In this document: piece by piece, positions 1-6,468 of the stretch
How positions within the stretch are numbered: position 1 is the stretch's first letter
Layout: the number at the start of each line of letters is the position of its first letter
Assembly: GCA_945833895.1 (NCBI GenBank)
Contig: CAMAGQ010000031.1
Span: forward strand, 1 to 14,290
Direction: 5' to 3'
Source of the DNA: an uncultured bacterium
GTDB taxonomy: Bacteria; Cyanobacteriota; Vampirovibrionia; Gastranaerophilales; Gastranaerophilaceae
DNA: 14,290 nt
The notes under the pieces: generated by a model
The model's input: only the letters and a program-made list of their open reading frames with translations
Database searches by the model: none
Told to the model about the DNA's origin: nothing
Program-made: the position numbers and the translations under genes

Positions 1-508
1 AACTGCTTGCGAAAATAAAAGGAAAATCAATTAAATCTTCCCTGTCGGTTAATTCTGTGAACAGGTCAAAAACCTTATCAAGTGCTGTTAAAGGTTCTGC
101 CGCAGGTTTATCGATTTTATTTATAACAACAATAATTTTCAAACCTAACTCTAACGCTTTGGAAAGTACAAATCTTGTCTGAGGCATTGGACCTTCCGCC
201 GCATCAACGATTAACAACGCACCGTCAACCATTCCCAATACACGCTCAACTTCTCCGCCGAAATCTGCGTGTCCCGGAGTATCAACAACATTGATTTTTG
301 TGCCTTTATAGTCAATCGAAATGTTTTTCGAAAGAATGGTAATTCCTCTTTCTCGTTCTAAATCGTTGCTGTCTAAGACCCGTTCTTCAACGTGTTGGTT
401 GTCACGAAAAACTCCTGCTTGTTTCAACAAACAATCGACAAGAGTAGTTTTACCGTGGTCAACGTGAGCGATTATTGCTATATTTCTTATGTTTTCATTT
501 TTTATCAT
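1..508 (-). CDS. typA: Translational GTPase TypA/BipA, N-terminal part
   Basis: Ribosome-associated GTPase of the EF-G/LepA superfamily, involved in 50S assembly and stress or cold adaptation. Only the first 169 codons are present; the gene runs off the left edge. The G domain is intact: G1 AHVDHGKTTL (about residues 14-23), switch I RERGITI, G3 DTPGHADFGGEVERV and G4 NKIDKP. The spacing and the RNIAIIAHVDHGKTT opening fit TypA better than EF-G, LepA or EF-Tu. The start is the ATG whose complement lies at 506-508. A TTG 12 bases upstream is also in frame and has AGAAG upstream of it, so a start four codons longer is possible. It lies 171 bp downstream of ricT on the same strand but has its own strong promoter, so it is probably transcribed independently. 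Confidence 0.93.
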   Translation of the reverse strand, partial: MIKNENIRNIAIIAHVDHGKTTLVDCLLKQAGVFRDNQHVEERVLDSNDLERERGITILSKNISIDYKGTKINVVDTPGHADFGGEVERVLGMVDGALLIVDAAEGPMPQTRFVLSKALELGLKIIVVINKIDKPAAEPLTALDKVFDLFTELTDREDLIDFPFIFASS

Positions 509-537
509 ACATACCGCCAATCATATTTCTTCTTTTG

Positions 538-552
538 GTGTAAATTTTACAC
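538..552. promoter_or_regulatory. Perfect palindrome GTGTAAA-T-TTTACAC at the typA start site
   Basis: Seven-base perfect arms (538-544 and 546-552) flank a single central T. The palindrome sits just downstream of the typA -10 box, a classical repressor-operator position. The arms are too AT-rich and the loop too short for a likely RNA terminator. No known operator was matched with confidence, so an operator role is inference. Confidence 0.4.
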
Positions 553-556
553 TTAT

Positions 557-585
557 ATAATAGAGCAGAAATTTTTCATTTTCAA
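557..585 (-). promoter_or_regulatory. sigma70-type promoter of typA
   Basis: Read on the minus strand, TTGAAA (580-585) is followed after exactly 17 bases by TATTAT (557-562). The predicted start of transcription is near 550, giving a leader of about 40 nt before the typA ATG at 508. A palindrome (538-552) covers the predicted start site. Confidence 0.7.
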
Positions 586-679
586 CACTTAGTTAAAAAT
601 ATTAACATTAAGTTTGTAGTAAAAGTCTAACTTTCTTTTCTGCTATTTTCTCATCAGGTGATATGGTTAAATTAAAAAA

Positions 680-1606
680 CTAAATATTACCGGTTGAACT
701 GTTCCTGTCATCTTCAAGTTGTTTGATATCAATATTTGAATTATCTTCTTCCGCGTAGTTATTTATTATCGGTGTATCAATTTCGACGTTAACATCAGCA
801 TCAACGATTTCAATATCATTTTTATCAAACTCTTTAGTTTTGCCATCTTCAAGTTTAACGGCAACTTTTCCGCTCATAAATTGAAGATAACAAACTTTAC
901 CAAGTCCTTCTGTTGTCATAACGGCAGAACCGACAGGCGGCATTCCTTTTGCTGCATCGATGTAGTTTGAGTATTCGTAAGTCAGGCAGCAAAGCAATCT
1001 TCCGCAAGTTCCCGAGATTTTCCCCGGAGCAATCGGCATTCCTTGGTCTTTTGCAAGTTTTACATTGATTGTTGCAAATTTTCTCAAGAAACTTGAACAG
1101 CAGAAAGCTTGTCCGCAAACTCCGACACCTTCAAGTATTGAGGTTTCATCCCTCACGCCGATGTGGCGAAGATCGATTCTCACACGGGTGAAGGTTTGGG
1201 TCAAATCTTTCAGCAGTGCTCTAAAGTCGACTCTTTCAGGTGCCGTATAATAAAAAGTTATTTTTCTTCTGTCAAACGTAATTCTGCACTGTACAAGGTT
1301 CATCACTAATTTGTGCTGTTTAATTAATGCTTGGCATTTGAAGAAGGATTCAACTTCTTCTTTTTTTATATCATCAAGTGTTTGCAGGTCTTTTTGAGTT
1401 AAAACTCTTATGAATTGAAGCGGTTCTGGCTTATGTTTAGAGTTTTCCCATTGCTTTTCGACTTCCGGATGAACCCTAAACGCCTTGAGTGCTTCCTCGC
1501 CTTTTTCCGTTCTTACAAGCACCATTTGTCCGCATTCCAGTTTAATTCCATCAGGAATGTTTAGCGGGTAATATGTGTTTTTGAGGTATCGTACTGCAAA
1601 TTTCAT
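680..1606 (-). CDS. ricT: RicT/YaaT-like PSP1-domain protein
   Basis: A 308-aa PSP1-family cytosolic protein. In Bacillus subtilis, RicT (YaaT) works with RicA and RicF to carry Fe-S clusters and direct RNase Y in mRNA maturation. Two CGxxxCC motifs are visible: C164/C169/C170 (CGQAFCC) and C201/C206/C207 (CGRLLCC), the cysteine pattern expected of the Fe-S binding part. The C-terminal ~45 residues are acidic and Asn/Asp-rich and look disordered. The ATG overlaps the gpsA stop by one base (TAATG), so translation is probably coupled to gpsA. No ricA or ricF partner is in the window. Family assignment is firm. The RNase Y role here is by analogy only. Confidence 0.9.
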   Translation of the reverse strand: MKFAVRYLKNTYYPLNIPDGIKLECGQMVLVRTEKGEEALKAFRVHPEVEKQWENSKHKPEPLQFIRVLTQKDLQTLDDIKKEEVESFFKCQALIKQHKLVMNLVQCRITFDRRKITFYYTAPERVDFRALLKDLTQTFTRVRIDLRHIGVRDETSILEGVGVCGQAFCCSSFLRKFATINVKLAKDQGMPIAPGKISGTCGRLLCCLTYEYSNYIDAAKGMPPVGSAVMTTEGLGKVCYLQFMSGKVAVKLEDGKTKEFDKNDIEIVDADVNVEIDTPIINNYAEEDNSNIDIKQLEDDRNSSTGNI

Positions 1607-2607
1607 TATACGTATCTTTCTTCTTCTTTCAGTTTTCTATTCATCAGTTTTGCAAGTAATTCTTCGGGTGTAATATCCGTGTAAACCGCTTCGTATATTG
1701 CGTTTGAAACAGGAACTTCAATTTCTAATTTCTTTGCAAGTTCGCAAATTGCTTTTGAAGTTTTAACACCTTCTGCAACAGAGCCGAGTTCTGATAGAAT
1801 ATCATTGATTTTCTTTCCTTTAGCAAGCATTGAACCGACTGTGTAGTTTCTTGACATTGGAGAAGAACATGTTGCAATCAAATCTCCCATGCCTGACAGG
1901 CCGTACAAAGTTGACGGGTTTGCACCGAGTTGAATGCTTACACGAACGATTTCAGCCATGCCTCTGGTAAGCAAAGCACCTGAACAGTTGTCGCCAAGTC
2001 CCATTGTGTGAGCAAAACCTGATGCGATAGCTATTACGTTTTTCAAACTTCCGCCAAGTTCAACCCCGATAACGTCAGTGTTTGTGTAAAGTCTGAATTT
2101 GTTCGGAACATTGCATGCTTTTTGCACATATTGTGCTGTTTCTATGTCTTCGCAAGCAACACAAGCGGCTGTCGGTTTGCCTTGTAATACTTCTTTCGCA
2201 AGTGTCGGGCCTGATAAAATTGCAAGTTTTTGCTCAGGTAAGACATCTTTTATAACTTCTGACATTCTCATAAGAGAAGGCAGTTCGATACCTTTTGAAG
2301 CGTTTACCAAAACTTGGTCGGATTTAATTCCTGCAAGTTTTAATTTTTCACAAACATCACGAGTGCCTGACGTTGCAATAACCGATAAGATTATATCCGC
2401 ATCTTTTATTGCTTCTGACATATTTGATGTTATTTCGATTTTTTTGTCCAATTGGACTTCAAGCGGTTTTGAACAGTGTTTATTTTCAATCAAATCTTGT
2501 GATAAATCCTGTTCTCTACCCCATACTGTGATGTTTTCAAAATTATCGGTCAACAGCCATGCTAAAGTTAATCCCCAGCATCCCGGGCCTAAAACTGTTA
2601 ATTTCAT
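1606..2607 (-). CDS. gpsA: Glycerol-3-phosphate dehydrogenase [NAD(P)+]
   Basis: Reduces dihydroxyacetone phosphate to sn-glycerol-3-phosphate for phospholipid synthesis, in the cytosol. At 333 aa it has normal family length. The Rossmann loop is GPGCWG (residues 7-12; most GpsA have GAGSWG or GAGAWG). The family blocks NASKGIE (K105), LSGPTLAKEV, GVELGGSLKN (catalytic K189), TRGMAEI and GLSGMGDLIATC are all present. The start is supported by a strong AGGAGGAG a few bases upstream. It begins 12 bp after the murQ stop and ends in a TAATG overlap with ricT, so it sits inside an operon. Confidence 0.96.
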   Translation of the reverse strand: MKLTVLGPGCWGLTLAWLLTDNFENITVWGREQDLSQDLIENKHCSKPLEVQLDKKIEITSNMSEAIKDADIILSVIATSGTRDVCEKLKLAGIKSDQVLVNASKGIELPSLMRMSEVIKDVLPEQKLAILSGPTLAKEVLQGKPTAACVACEDIETAQYVQKACNVPNKFRLYTNTDVIGVELGGSLKNVIAIASGFAHTMGLGDNCSGALLTRGMAEIVRVSIQLGANPSTLYGLSGMGDLIATCSSPMSRNYTVGSMLAKGKKINDILSELGSVAEGVKTSKAICELAKKLEIEVPVSNAIYEAVYTDITPEELLAKLMNRKLKEEERYV

Positions 2608-2619
2608 TGCTCCTCCTGC

Positions 2620-3516
2620 TTATACGGCTGTTTCTTCTGCCTTTATCAGTTTTCTCAAAACTCCGCCGTGTTTTCTTAATTCTAATCTTGCACTATCCGT
2701 ATCGAGTTTCATTTTTTGCATAATTATTGCGGTTTTAATTTCCCAGTTGCACTTTAATAAACTTGCAAGAGCGTCGCTGTGGGAAACTTCTGCAATCTGT
2801 GAAACTATTCTGATAGCTCTGTCTTTCAGTTTTTCATTTACTGCTTTCAGGTCAATCATAAAGTTTTCGTATGTTTTACCTATTTTTATCATTGAGCCTG
2901 TTGAAAGCATGTTTAAAATCATTTTTTGAGCGGTGCCGGCTTTTAATCTGCTTGAGCCTGCAATAACTTCTGGTCCGACTTCTGCGCATATTACATGACC
3001 TGCTTCTGTTGCGATTGCACCTTTTGAATTGCAGGTTACGGCAATTGTTGCACAACCTTTTTCATCGGCTTTTTCAAGCACTCCCAGCAAATATTTAGGA
3101 TTTCCGCTTGCTGAAATTACAACACAGACATCTTTATCTGTAAGGATTTCAGCATCTTCTCTTCCGCTTTCAAAATTATCTTCTGCACCTTCAACAGCGT
3201 ACAACATTGCATCTTTTCCGCCGGCAATTCTTCCTTGAACCATGCTTGAATCTACGCTGAAGGTCGGAGGGCATTCTGAAGCATCAAGTATTCCGAGTCT
3301 GCCTGATGTTCCTGCTCCAAAATAAAACAGCCTGCCGCCTTTTAAGAAGGCTTTTGCAATGATATCTATTGCGACAGCAATGTTTGGTGCTTCATCTCCG
3401 ACAACTTTTGCAACAATAGTGTCTTCTTCGTTCATTTTTCTGACCATGTCGATTGTTGACAACAAGTCGATGTCTTTTGTGTTTTCGTTCCTGTACTCGG
3501 TGATTGCTTCTGTCAT
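2620..3516 (-). CDS. murQ: N-acetylmuramic acid 6-phosphate etherase
   Basis: Cleaves the D-lactyl ether of MurNAc-6-phosphate to give GlcNAc-6-phosphate, a peptidoglycan recycling step. The 298-aa protein has a SIS-type phosphosugar fold: FGAGTSGRLGILDASECPPTF (residues 66-86, phosphate-binding loop and first catalytic acid E81), AEGAEDN-like block VEGAEDN (E112), and VISASGNPKYLLGVLEKA. E81 and E112 correspond, with an offset of two, to the E. coli catalytic Glu83 and Glu114. A good AAAGGAG precedes the ATG. No MurNAc transporter (murP) or anhMurNAc kinase (anmK) is adjacent, so the source of its substrate cannot be read from the context. Confidence 0.95.
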   Translation of the reverse strand: MTEAITEYRNENTKDIDLLSTIDMVRKMNEEDTIVAKVVGDEAPNIAVAIDIIAKAFLKGGRLFYFGAGTSGRLGILDASECPPTFSVDSSMVQGRIAGGKDAMLYAVEGAEDNFESGREDAEILTDKDVCVVISASGNPKYLLGVLEKADEKGCATIAVTCNSKGAIATEAGHVICAEVGPEVIAGSSRLKAGTAQKMILNMLSTGSMIKIGKTYENFMIDLKAVNEKLKDRAIRIVSQIAEVSHSDALASLLKCNWEIKTAIIMQKMKLDTDSARLELRKHGGVLRKLIKAEETAV

Positions 3517-3530
3517 GCTTAACTCCTTTC

Positions 3531-3553
3531 CAAAACCTTTATTTCAGGTTTTG
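3531..3553 (-). other. Intercistronic stem-loop between ribH and murQ
   Basis: Perfect 8-bp arms CAAAACCT / AGGTTTTG enclose a 7-base loop. The stem starts two bases after the ribH stop codon and ends right beside the murQ ribosome binding site AAAGGAG. No T-run follows in the direction of transcription, so it is not a convincing terminator. It could adjust murQ translation or mark an mRNA processing or stability point. Confidence 0.45.
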
Positions 3554-3555
3554 TA

Positions 3556-4020
3556 TTACACTAATTTAACCAAATTTGCCATTTCGATTGCAGTTTTAGC
3601 AGCATCTGCCCCTTTGTTTCCGGCTTTTGTACCTGCTCTTTCTATTGCTTGTTCAATACTGTCTGTTGTTAAAACTCCGAAAATTACCGGAACTTCTGTT
3701 TGCAAACTTACACTTGCAACACCTTTTGAAACTTCTGCCGAAACGTAATCAAAATGCGGAGTTGAACCCTTGATAACTGCTCCAAGCGTAATAACTGCAT
3801 CATATTTTTTTGTTTTTGCACATTTTAGTGCAATCACAGGAATTTCAAATGCTCCCGGAACTTTTACTATATCAATATTATCAGAATTTACACCGTGTCT
3901 TTTTAGTTCGTCAACAGCACCTGCTAAAAGTTTTGAGCCAATAAAATCATTAAATCTTGAAACGATTATACAAAATTTATTTTCTGCTGTTGTTGTCAGT
4001 TGACCTTCTATTGTTTTCAT
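3556..4020 (-). CDS. ribH: 6,7-dimethyl-8-ribityllumazine synthase
   Basis: Condenses 5-amino-6-ribitylaminouracil with dihydroxybutanone phosphate, the penultimate step of riboflavin synthesis. The subunit normally assembles into a 60-mer or pentamer. At 154 aa it is standard length. Family blocks visible are VSRFNDFI (near residue 20), VPGAFEIP, LGAVIKGSTPHFDYV with catalytic H89, and the conserved Arg (R128) in IERAGTKAGNKG. AAGGAG lies about 9 bases before the ATG. It is separated from ribD, which lies about 7.5 kb away on the same strand, so the riboflavin genes are scattered. The 5' gap of 53 bp is too short for an FMN riboswitch. Confidence 0.96.
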   Translation of the reverse strand: MKTIEGQLTTTAENKFCIIVSRFNDFIGSKLLAGAVDELKRHGVNSDNIDIVKVPGAFEIPVIALKCAKTKKYDAVITLGAVIKGSTPHFDYVSAEVSKGVASVSLQTEVPVIFGVLTTDSIEQAIERAGTKAGNKGADAAKTAIEMANLVKLV

Positions 4021-4054
4021 AACCTTTTACTCCTTCAACATATCCTATATGCCC

Positions 4055-4085
4055 TATTTTACAATACATAAGGTTATTTTACAAT
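4055..4085. repeat. 11-bp direct repeat upstream of ribH
   Basis: TATTTTACAAT occurs at 4055-4065 and again at 4075-4085, an exact repeat with a 20-bp period, about two helical turns. The distal copy covers the last codons and stop of ccdA; the proximal copy lies in the ribH leader. It may be a regulator site or may be chance in AT-rich DNA. Confidence 0.4.
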
Positions 4086-4772
4086 AATTCCGCCAAAAAT
4101 CTTATAAAAAATATATAAAGCAGCCAAAATTAATAAAACTCCGCTTATCTTCATTATTATTTCCGAAACTTTATAGAAGTTTTTTGAAGTCTTGAGTTTA
4201 GAGGTTATAAACCCTGCTACGATGAAGATTAGCCCCTGTCCTATTGAAAACAGGAACAACATTATGACCGCCTGACTTATTTTTGCTGAAATTGATGCAA
4301 ATCCCATTATGCCCGCAAGAATTGGTGTAGAACAAGGTGTTCCTATTAGGGCAAACACAATTCCTAAAAGTAACGGGTACAAAAATGTGCTGTTGACTTT
4401 GTTTTGCGGTATTTCTTTTATTACTACAGGCATGTCAAAATCAATCACATCAAGAATTTTAAGCCCCATAATTAATATTATAGAAGCGACAATAAGCGTG
4501 AAATACGGATTTCCGACAAATAATTTACCTGTAAATGCACAAATTCCGCCGATAATTGCAAAAACAATACCGCTTCCCAGTACAAATATAATCATTTGCA
4601 GTAGGGTTTTTAGCGGCTTTTCATCCGAAAAGCCTCCGATATAACCTATAATTAGAGGTAACATTGATAATGAACACGGCGAAATTGATGAAATTAAACC
4701 GCCTAAAAATGATGCCCCGAATAATAAATATATGCTTGATTGTGAGTTAAAAATTTCTGTTAAATTTTCCAT
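4074..4772 (-). CDS. ccdA: CcdA/DsbD-type thiol-disulfide transmembrane transporter
   Basis: Integral membrane protein that passes reducing equivalents from cytosolic thioredoxin to extracytoplasmic thioredoxin-like proteins. The 232 residues form about six hydrophobic segments (roughly 14-46, 56-80, 90-108, 130-158, 165-190, 206-228). The two paired cysteines of the family are present in repeated contexts: SPCSLSMLPL (C33) and GTPCSTPILAG (C147). AAGGA is embedded in the end of the upstream thioredoxin gene, and the ATG overlaps its stop codon (TAATG). The pairing with a membrane-anchored thioredoxin strongly suggests that protein is its partner. Whether the pathway serves cytochrome c maturation or general disulfide reduction is not visible, because no ccsA, ccsB or cytochrome gene is nearby. 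Confidence 0.92.
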   Translation of the reverse strand: MENLTEIFNSQSSIYLLFGASFLGGLISSISPCSLSMLPLIIGYIGGFSDEKPLKTLLQMIIFVLGSGIVFAIIGGICAFTGKLFVGNPYFTLIVASIILIMGLKILDVIDFDMPVVIKEIPQNKVNSTFLYPLLLGIVFALIGTPCSTPILAGIMGFASISAKISQAVIMLFLFSIGQGLIFIVAGFITSKLKTSKNFYKVSEIIMKISGVLLILAALYIFYKIFGGIIVK

Positions 4773-5161
4773 TAGTGAAGTCCTTTGATGTAGTTATCCA
4801 TTTCCTCTGCAGGAATTGCAGATTCTATCCTTGCTGCTTGAGTTCCGTCAGAATTAAGCATTATAACTGTCGGAACCATTTGCACGTTATATTTTTTTAT
4901 AAGTTTATTTTTCATGTCGTTACGGCTGTCAACAATAATTTCAGTGTATGTAATTTCGTCGTTATATTTTGGCATGATTTCTTTGAAGGTCTTTTCGACT
5001 TCTTTACATTCAGCACACATTGTTGATGAAAATTTTATAATTTGCGGTTTCCCTTTGGTTTCTGCGATTACTGTGTTGTTTTGACCGCGGGTTAGTCCGA
5101 AAAATGTCAGTACCGGAAGTATTAATATTGCTAAAACCGTAAAAAGTGATTTTTTGTTCAT
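4772..5161 (-). CDS. Membrane-anchored thioredoxin-like protein
   Basis: A 129-aa thioredoxin-fold protein with an N-terminal signal anchor (MNKKS followed by a hydrophobic stretch at about residues 6-23). The active-site CxxC is CAEC (C49-C52) in FSSTMCAECKEVEK, and the cis-proline is P97 in VQMVPTVIML. It probably acts outside the membrane and is kept reduced by the CcdA protein encoded immediately downstream. A start 51 bases upstream (5212) is also open. I chose the ATG at 5161 because GAGGAGAG lies at ideal distance and the longer form would bury the Lys-rich signal start. The extra residues of the longer form would also overlap the predicted promoter. Confidence 0.88.
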   Translation of the reverse strand: MNKKSLFTVLAILILPVLTFFGLTRGQNNTVIAETKGKPQIIKFSSTMCAECKEVEKTFKEIMPKYNDEITYTEIIVDSRNDMKNKLIKKYNVQMVPTVIMLNSDGTQAARIESAIPAEEMDNYIKGLH

Positions 5162-5193
5162 GTAATCTCTCCTCATTATTTCTACACTCAATA

Positions 5194-5222
5194 TTATTAC
5201 AAATAAAGACAACAGTTAACAA
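5194..5222 (-). promoter_or_regulatory. Candidate promoter of the thioredoxin-ccdA operon
   Basis: On the minus strand TTGTTA (5217-5222), 17 bases, then TAATAA (5194-5199). The predicted leader is about 25 nt before the 5161 ATG and contains the GAGGAGAG ribosome binding site. Match to consensus is moderate. Confidence 0.4.
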
Positions 5223-5277
5223 CTATTGAGTTTGGCTAATTCAATCGTGCAAAAATAGAATACTTACCCCTTTATTC

Positions 5278-5811
5278 CTAGCCCTTAATCGCACCCCAGG
5301 CTTTTACGTCTCCACGTTCGTATCGGATGAGGTAATATCCGCCATTTGAGTCAGTTTTATATTCGATTGAAGCCTCTTGGTAAATGTCATGGTCGTTATT
5401 GATTGGCGGTAAGCCCGTCTTTTCTCGTTTTTTGTTGGTCTTTGCAATCTCTTTTTCTTCTTTTAGTTGACGTTTTAAGGATTTTTTATCGTGAACCTGT
5501 TCTTCTTTTGAGGTGTCAATTTCTACCTGAATAACAGGTATTACGGCGATTACGACTTTTGATTGAATTAGCAAAAGATGTTCTTTTTCATCTGTAAGTG
5601 CAAGTTCGTAATGCCCTGCTTCAATTGTGTTTCCGTATTCGTCTTCTATTTTGTCAACGAGTGAAAGCGTCGGGTAGGTCGATTCTCTTAGTCCGTATCT
5701 GTAAATTGAATCTGTTCCAAGCACCAGCCCTGATGTTGTTGTAGGGTATTGCGGGTAGGCTCTTGTTTCAGAGTGCATCATTACATTTTCAAAAAACGCA
5801 CCTTCAAGCAT
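5278..5811 (-). CDS. Unrecognised 177-aa protein downstream of rnpA
   Basis: I do not recognise a family. The start is well supported: AGGAAGGA precedes an ATG that begins one base after the rnpA stop, so it is co-translated with rnpA. The predicted layout is an N-terminal part (residues 1-90) rich in Tyr/Thr/Gly and likely beta, a hydrophobic strand block (KVVIAVIPVIQVEI, 85-98), a highly charged Lys/Glu helix (about 102-133, KRQLKEEKEIAKTNKKREK), and a short C-terminal beta-like tail ending in AWGAIKG. There is no signal peptide, and no membrane segment long enough to be convincing. In most bacteria yidD and yidC follow rnpA; this gene takes that place but does not look like either. The Lys-rich helix might touch RNA, which is speculation. 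Confidence 0.8.
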   Translation of the reverse strand: MLEGAFFENVMMHSETRAYPQYPTTTSGLVLGTDSIYRYGLRESTYPTLSLVDKIEDEYGNTIEAGHYELALTDEKEHLLLIQSKVVIAVIPVIQVEIDTSKEEQVHDKKSLKRQLKEEKEIAKTNKKREKTGLPPINNDHDIYQEASIEYKTDSNGGYYLIRYERGDVKAWGAIKG

Positions 5812-5812
5812 G

Positions 5813-6163
5813 TTAAATCCTTCCTACTAATTTTTCTATGCTTGATTTAATATGTTTAAAATCTTTGCCCAGTGCTTTATCCGTGCCTACAAATATCAGT
5901 GAGATGTAGTTTTGAGAATTGCCTAGGTTGTTTTCTTTTAAAAGAAGTCTGTAACTTTCTCTCATCAGTCGTTTTAGGCGATTTCTACGAACCGCACGTT
6001 TGTGAACTTTTTTGCTCACAACAAAGCCGACTTTTGTAGGGTAATCTTCTTTTTTCTTTAACCCTGCAAACAAAGTTACTCCACCCGAATGGGAGGAGTT
6101 TTTAACTTTATATGTAGCCTTAAAGGCTGATTTTTTCTTTAAACGATATTGCTTTGGTAACAT
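5813..6163 (-). CDS. rnpA: Ribonuclease P protein component
   Basis: Basic 116-aa protein that helps the RNase P RNA cleave 5' leaders from tRNA precursors. The diagnostic block is present at residues 44-71: KVGFVVSKKV, then KRAVRRNRLKRLMRES (the RNR motif). It follows rpmH by 55 bp in the usual bacterial arrangement and has AGAGG upstream of the ATG. A good promoter inside the rpmH-rnpA gap suggests it is not only transcribed from the rpmH promoter. Confidence 0.96.
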   Translation of the reverse strand: MLPKQYRLKKKSAFKATYKVKNSSHSGGVTLFAGLKKKEDYPTKVGFVVSKKVHKRAVRRNRLKRLMRESYRLLLKENNLGNSQNYISLIFVGTDKALGKDFKHIKSSIEKLVGRI

Positions 6164-6176
6164 TCAAACCTCTAAT

Positions 6177-6197
6177 TTGTATAATTATATTATACAA
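6177..6197. repeat. Palindrome overlapping the rnpA -10 box
   Basis: Perfect 9-bp arms TTGTATAAT (6177-6185) and ATTATACAA (6189-6197) with a 3-base centre. It contains the rnpA -10 hexamer and the predicted transcription start, so it could be an operator. As RNA from the rpmH promoter it would form an AU-rich hairpin that may separate rpmH from rnpA. Part of the symmetry comes from the TATAAT box itself. Confidence 0.45.
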
Positions 6198-6217
6198 GAT
6201 ACCTGTCCGAATGTAAA
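6189..6217 (-). promoter_or_regulatory. Promoter of rnpA in the rpmH-rnpA gap
   Basis: On the minus strand TTTACA (6212-6217), 17 bases, then TATAAT (6189-6194): a perfect -10, five of six in the -35, and ideal spacing. The -35 begins right after the rpmH stop codon. Start of transcription is expected near 6182. Confidence 0.65.
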
Positions 6218-6218
6218 A

Positions 6219-6371
6219 TTAAGCACGTTTTTTAGCAGTGATAGCAACTTTGTGACGACCACGAGCTCTACGTCTGTTGATAACTTCACGTCCGCCCGGT
6301 GTTGACATTCTTGCTCTAAAACCGCTTACGTTTTGTCTTTTTCTTTTTGTTCCTTCTAGTGTACGTCTCAT
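6219..6371 (-). CDS. rpmH: 50S ribosomal protein L34
   Basis: Very basic 50-aa ribosomal protein. The translation begins MRRTLEGTKRKRQNVSGFRA and continues with RMSTPGGREVINRRRARGRH, ending in LTAKKRA-like ITAKKRA, which is characteristic of L34. The weak ribosome binding site AAGGGA lies about 9 bases upstream. It is the first gene of the rpmH-rnpA group and is divergent from proC. No dnaA gene lies beside it, although dnaA is a common neighbour of rpmH in other bacteria. Confidence 0.97.
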   Translation of the reverse strand: MRRTLEGTKRKRQNVSGFRARMSTPGGREVINRRRARGRHKVAITAKKRA

Positions 6372-6411
6372 TTTTTTATTCCCTTTTACTATTTATTGTC
6401 GTATAATAAAG

Positions 6412-6440
6412 ATGTTATAGTAAAAAAACTAATTAGTCAA
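6412..6440 (-). promoter_or_regulatory. Promoter of rpmH
   Basis: On the minus strand TTGACT (6435-6440), 17 bases, then TAACAT (6412-6417). Start is expected near 6405, a leader of about 33 nt. On the plus strand a TATAAT at 6402-6407, a possible -10 for proC, overlaps this start site, so the divergent promoters may interfere with each other. Confidence 0.55.
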
Positions 6441-6468
6441 CAAATAAGAAAGGGAATGGTTAAATATT

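Noticed and set aside
392..592. Plus-strand 66-codon open frame
   Set aside because: Antisense to the 5' end of typA and its promoter, with Tyr/Phe-rich shadow composition.
590..679. Intrinsic terminator after ricT
   Set aside because: There is a T-rich stretch right after the stop but no GC-containing stem upstream of it.
2099..2929. Plus-strand 276-codon open frame
   Set aside because: It lies antisense across gpsA and murQ, both of which are strong family matches on the minus strand. It has no ribosome binding site and a shadow-like Ser/Phe-rich composition.
4021..4073. FMN riboswitch before ribH (and before ribD at 12517-12587)
   Set aside because: The gaps of 53 and 71 bp are too short for an RFN element, and none of its conserved blocks is visible.
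5010..5222. Minus-strand 70-codon open frame overlapping the thioredoxin gene
   Set aside because: It is another frame of the thioredoxin coding sequence and its leader, with no protein-like pattern; the CAEC thioredoxin frame is the real one.
6164..6468. Replication origin next to rpmH
   Set aside because: rpmH often neighbours dnaA/oriC, but here proC is the divergent gene and I saw no cluster of TTATCCACA-like DnaA boxes.
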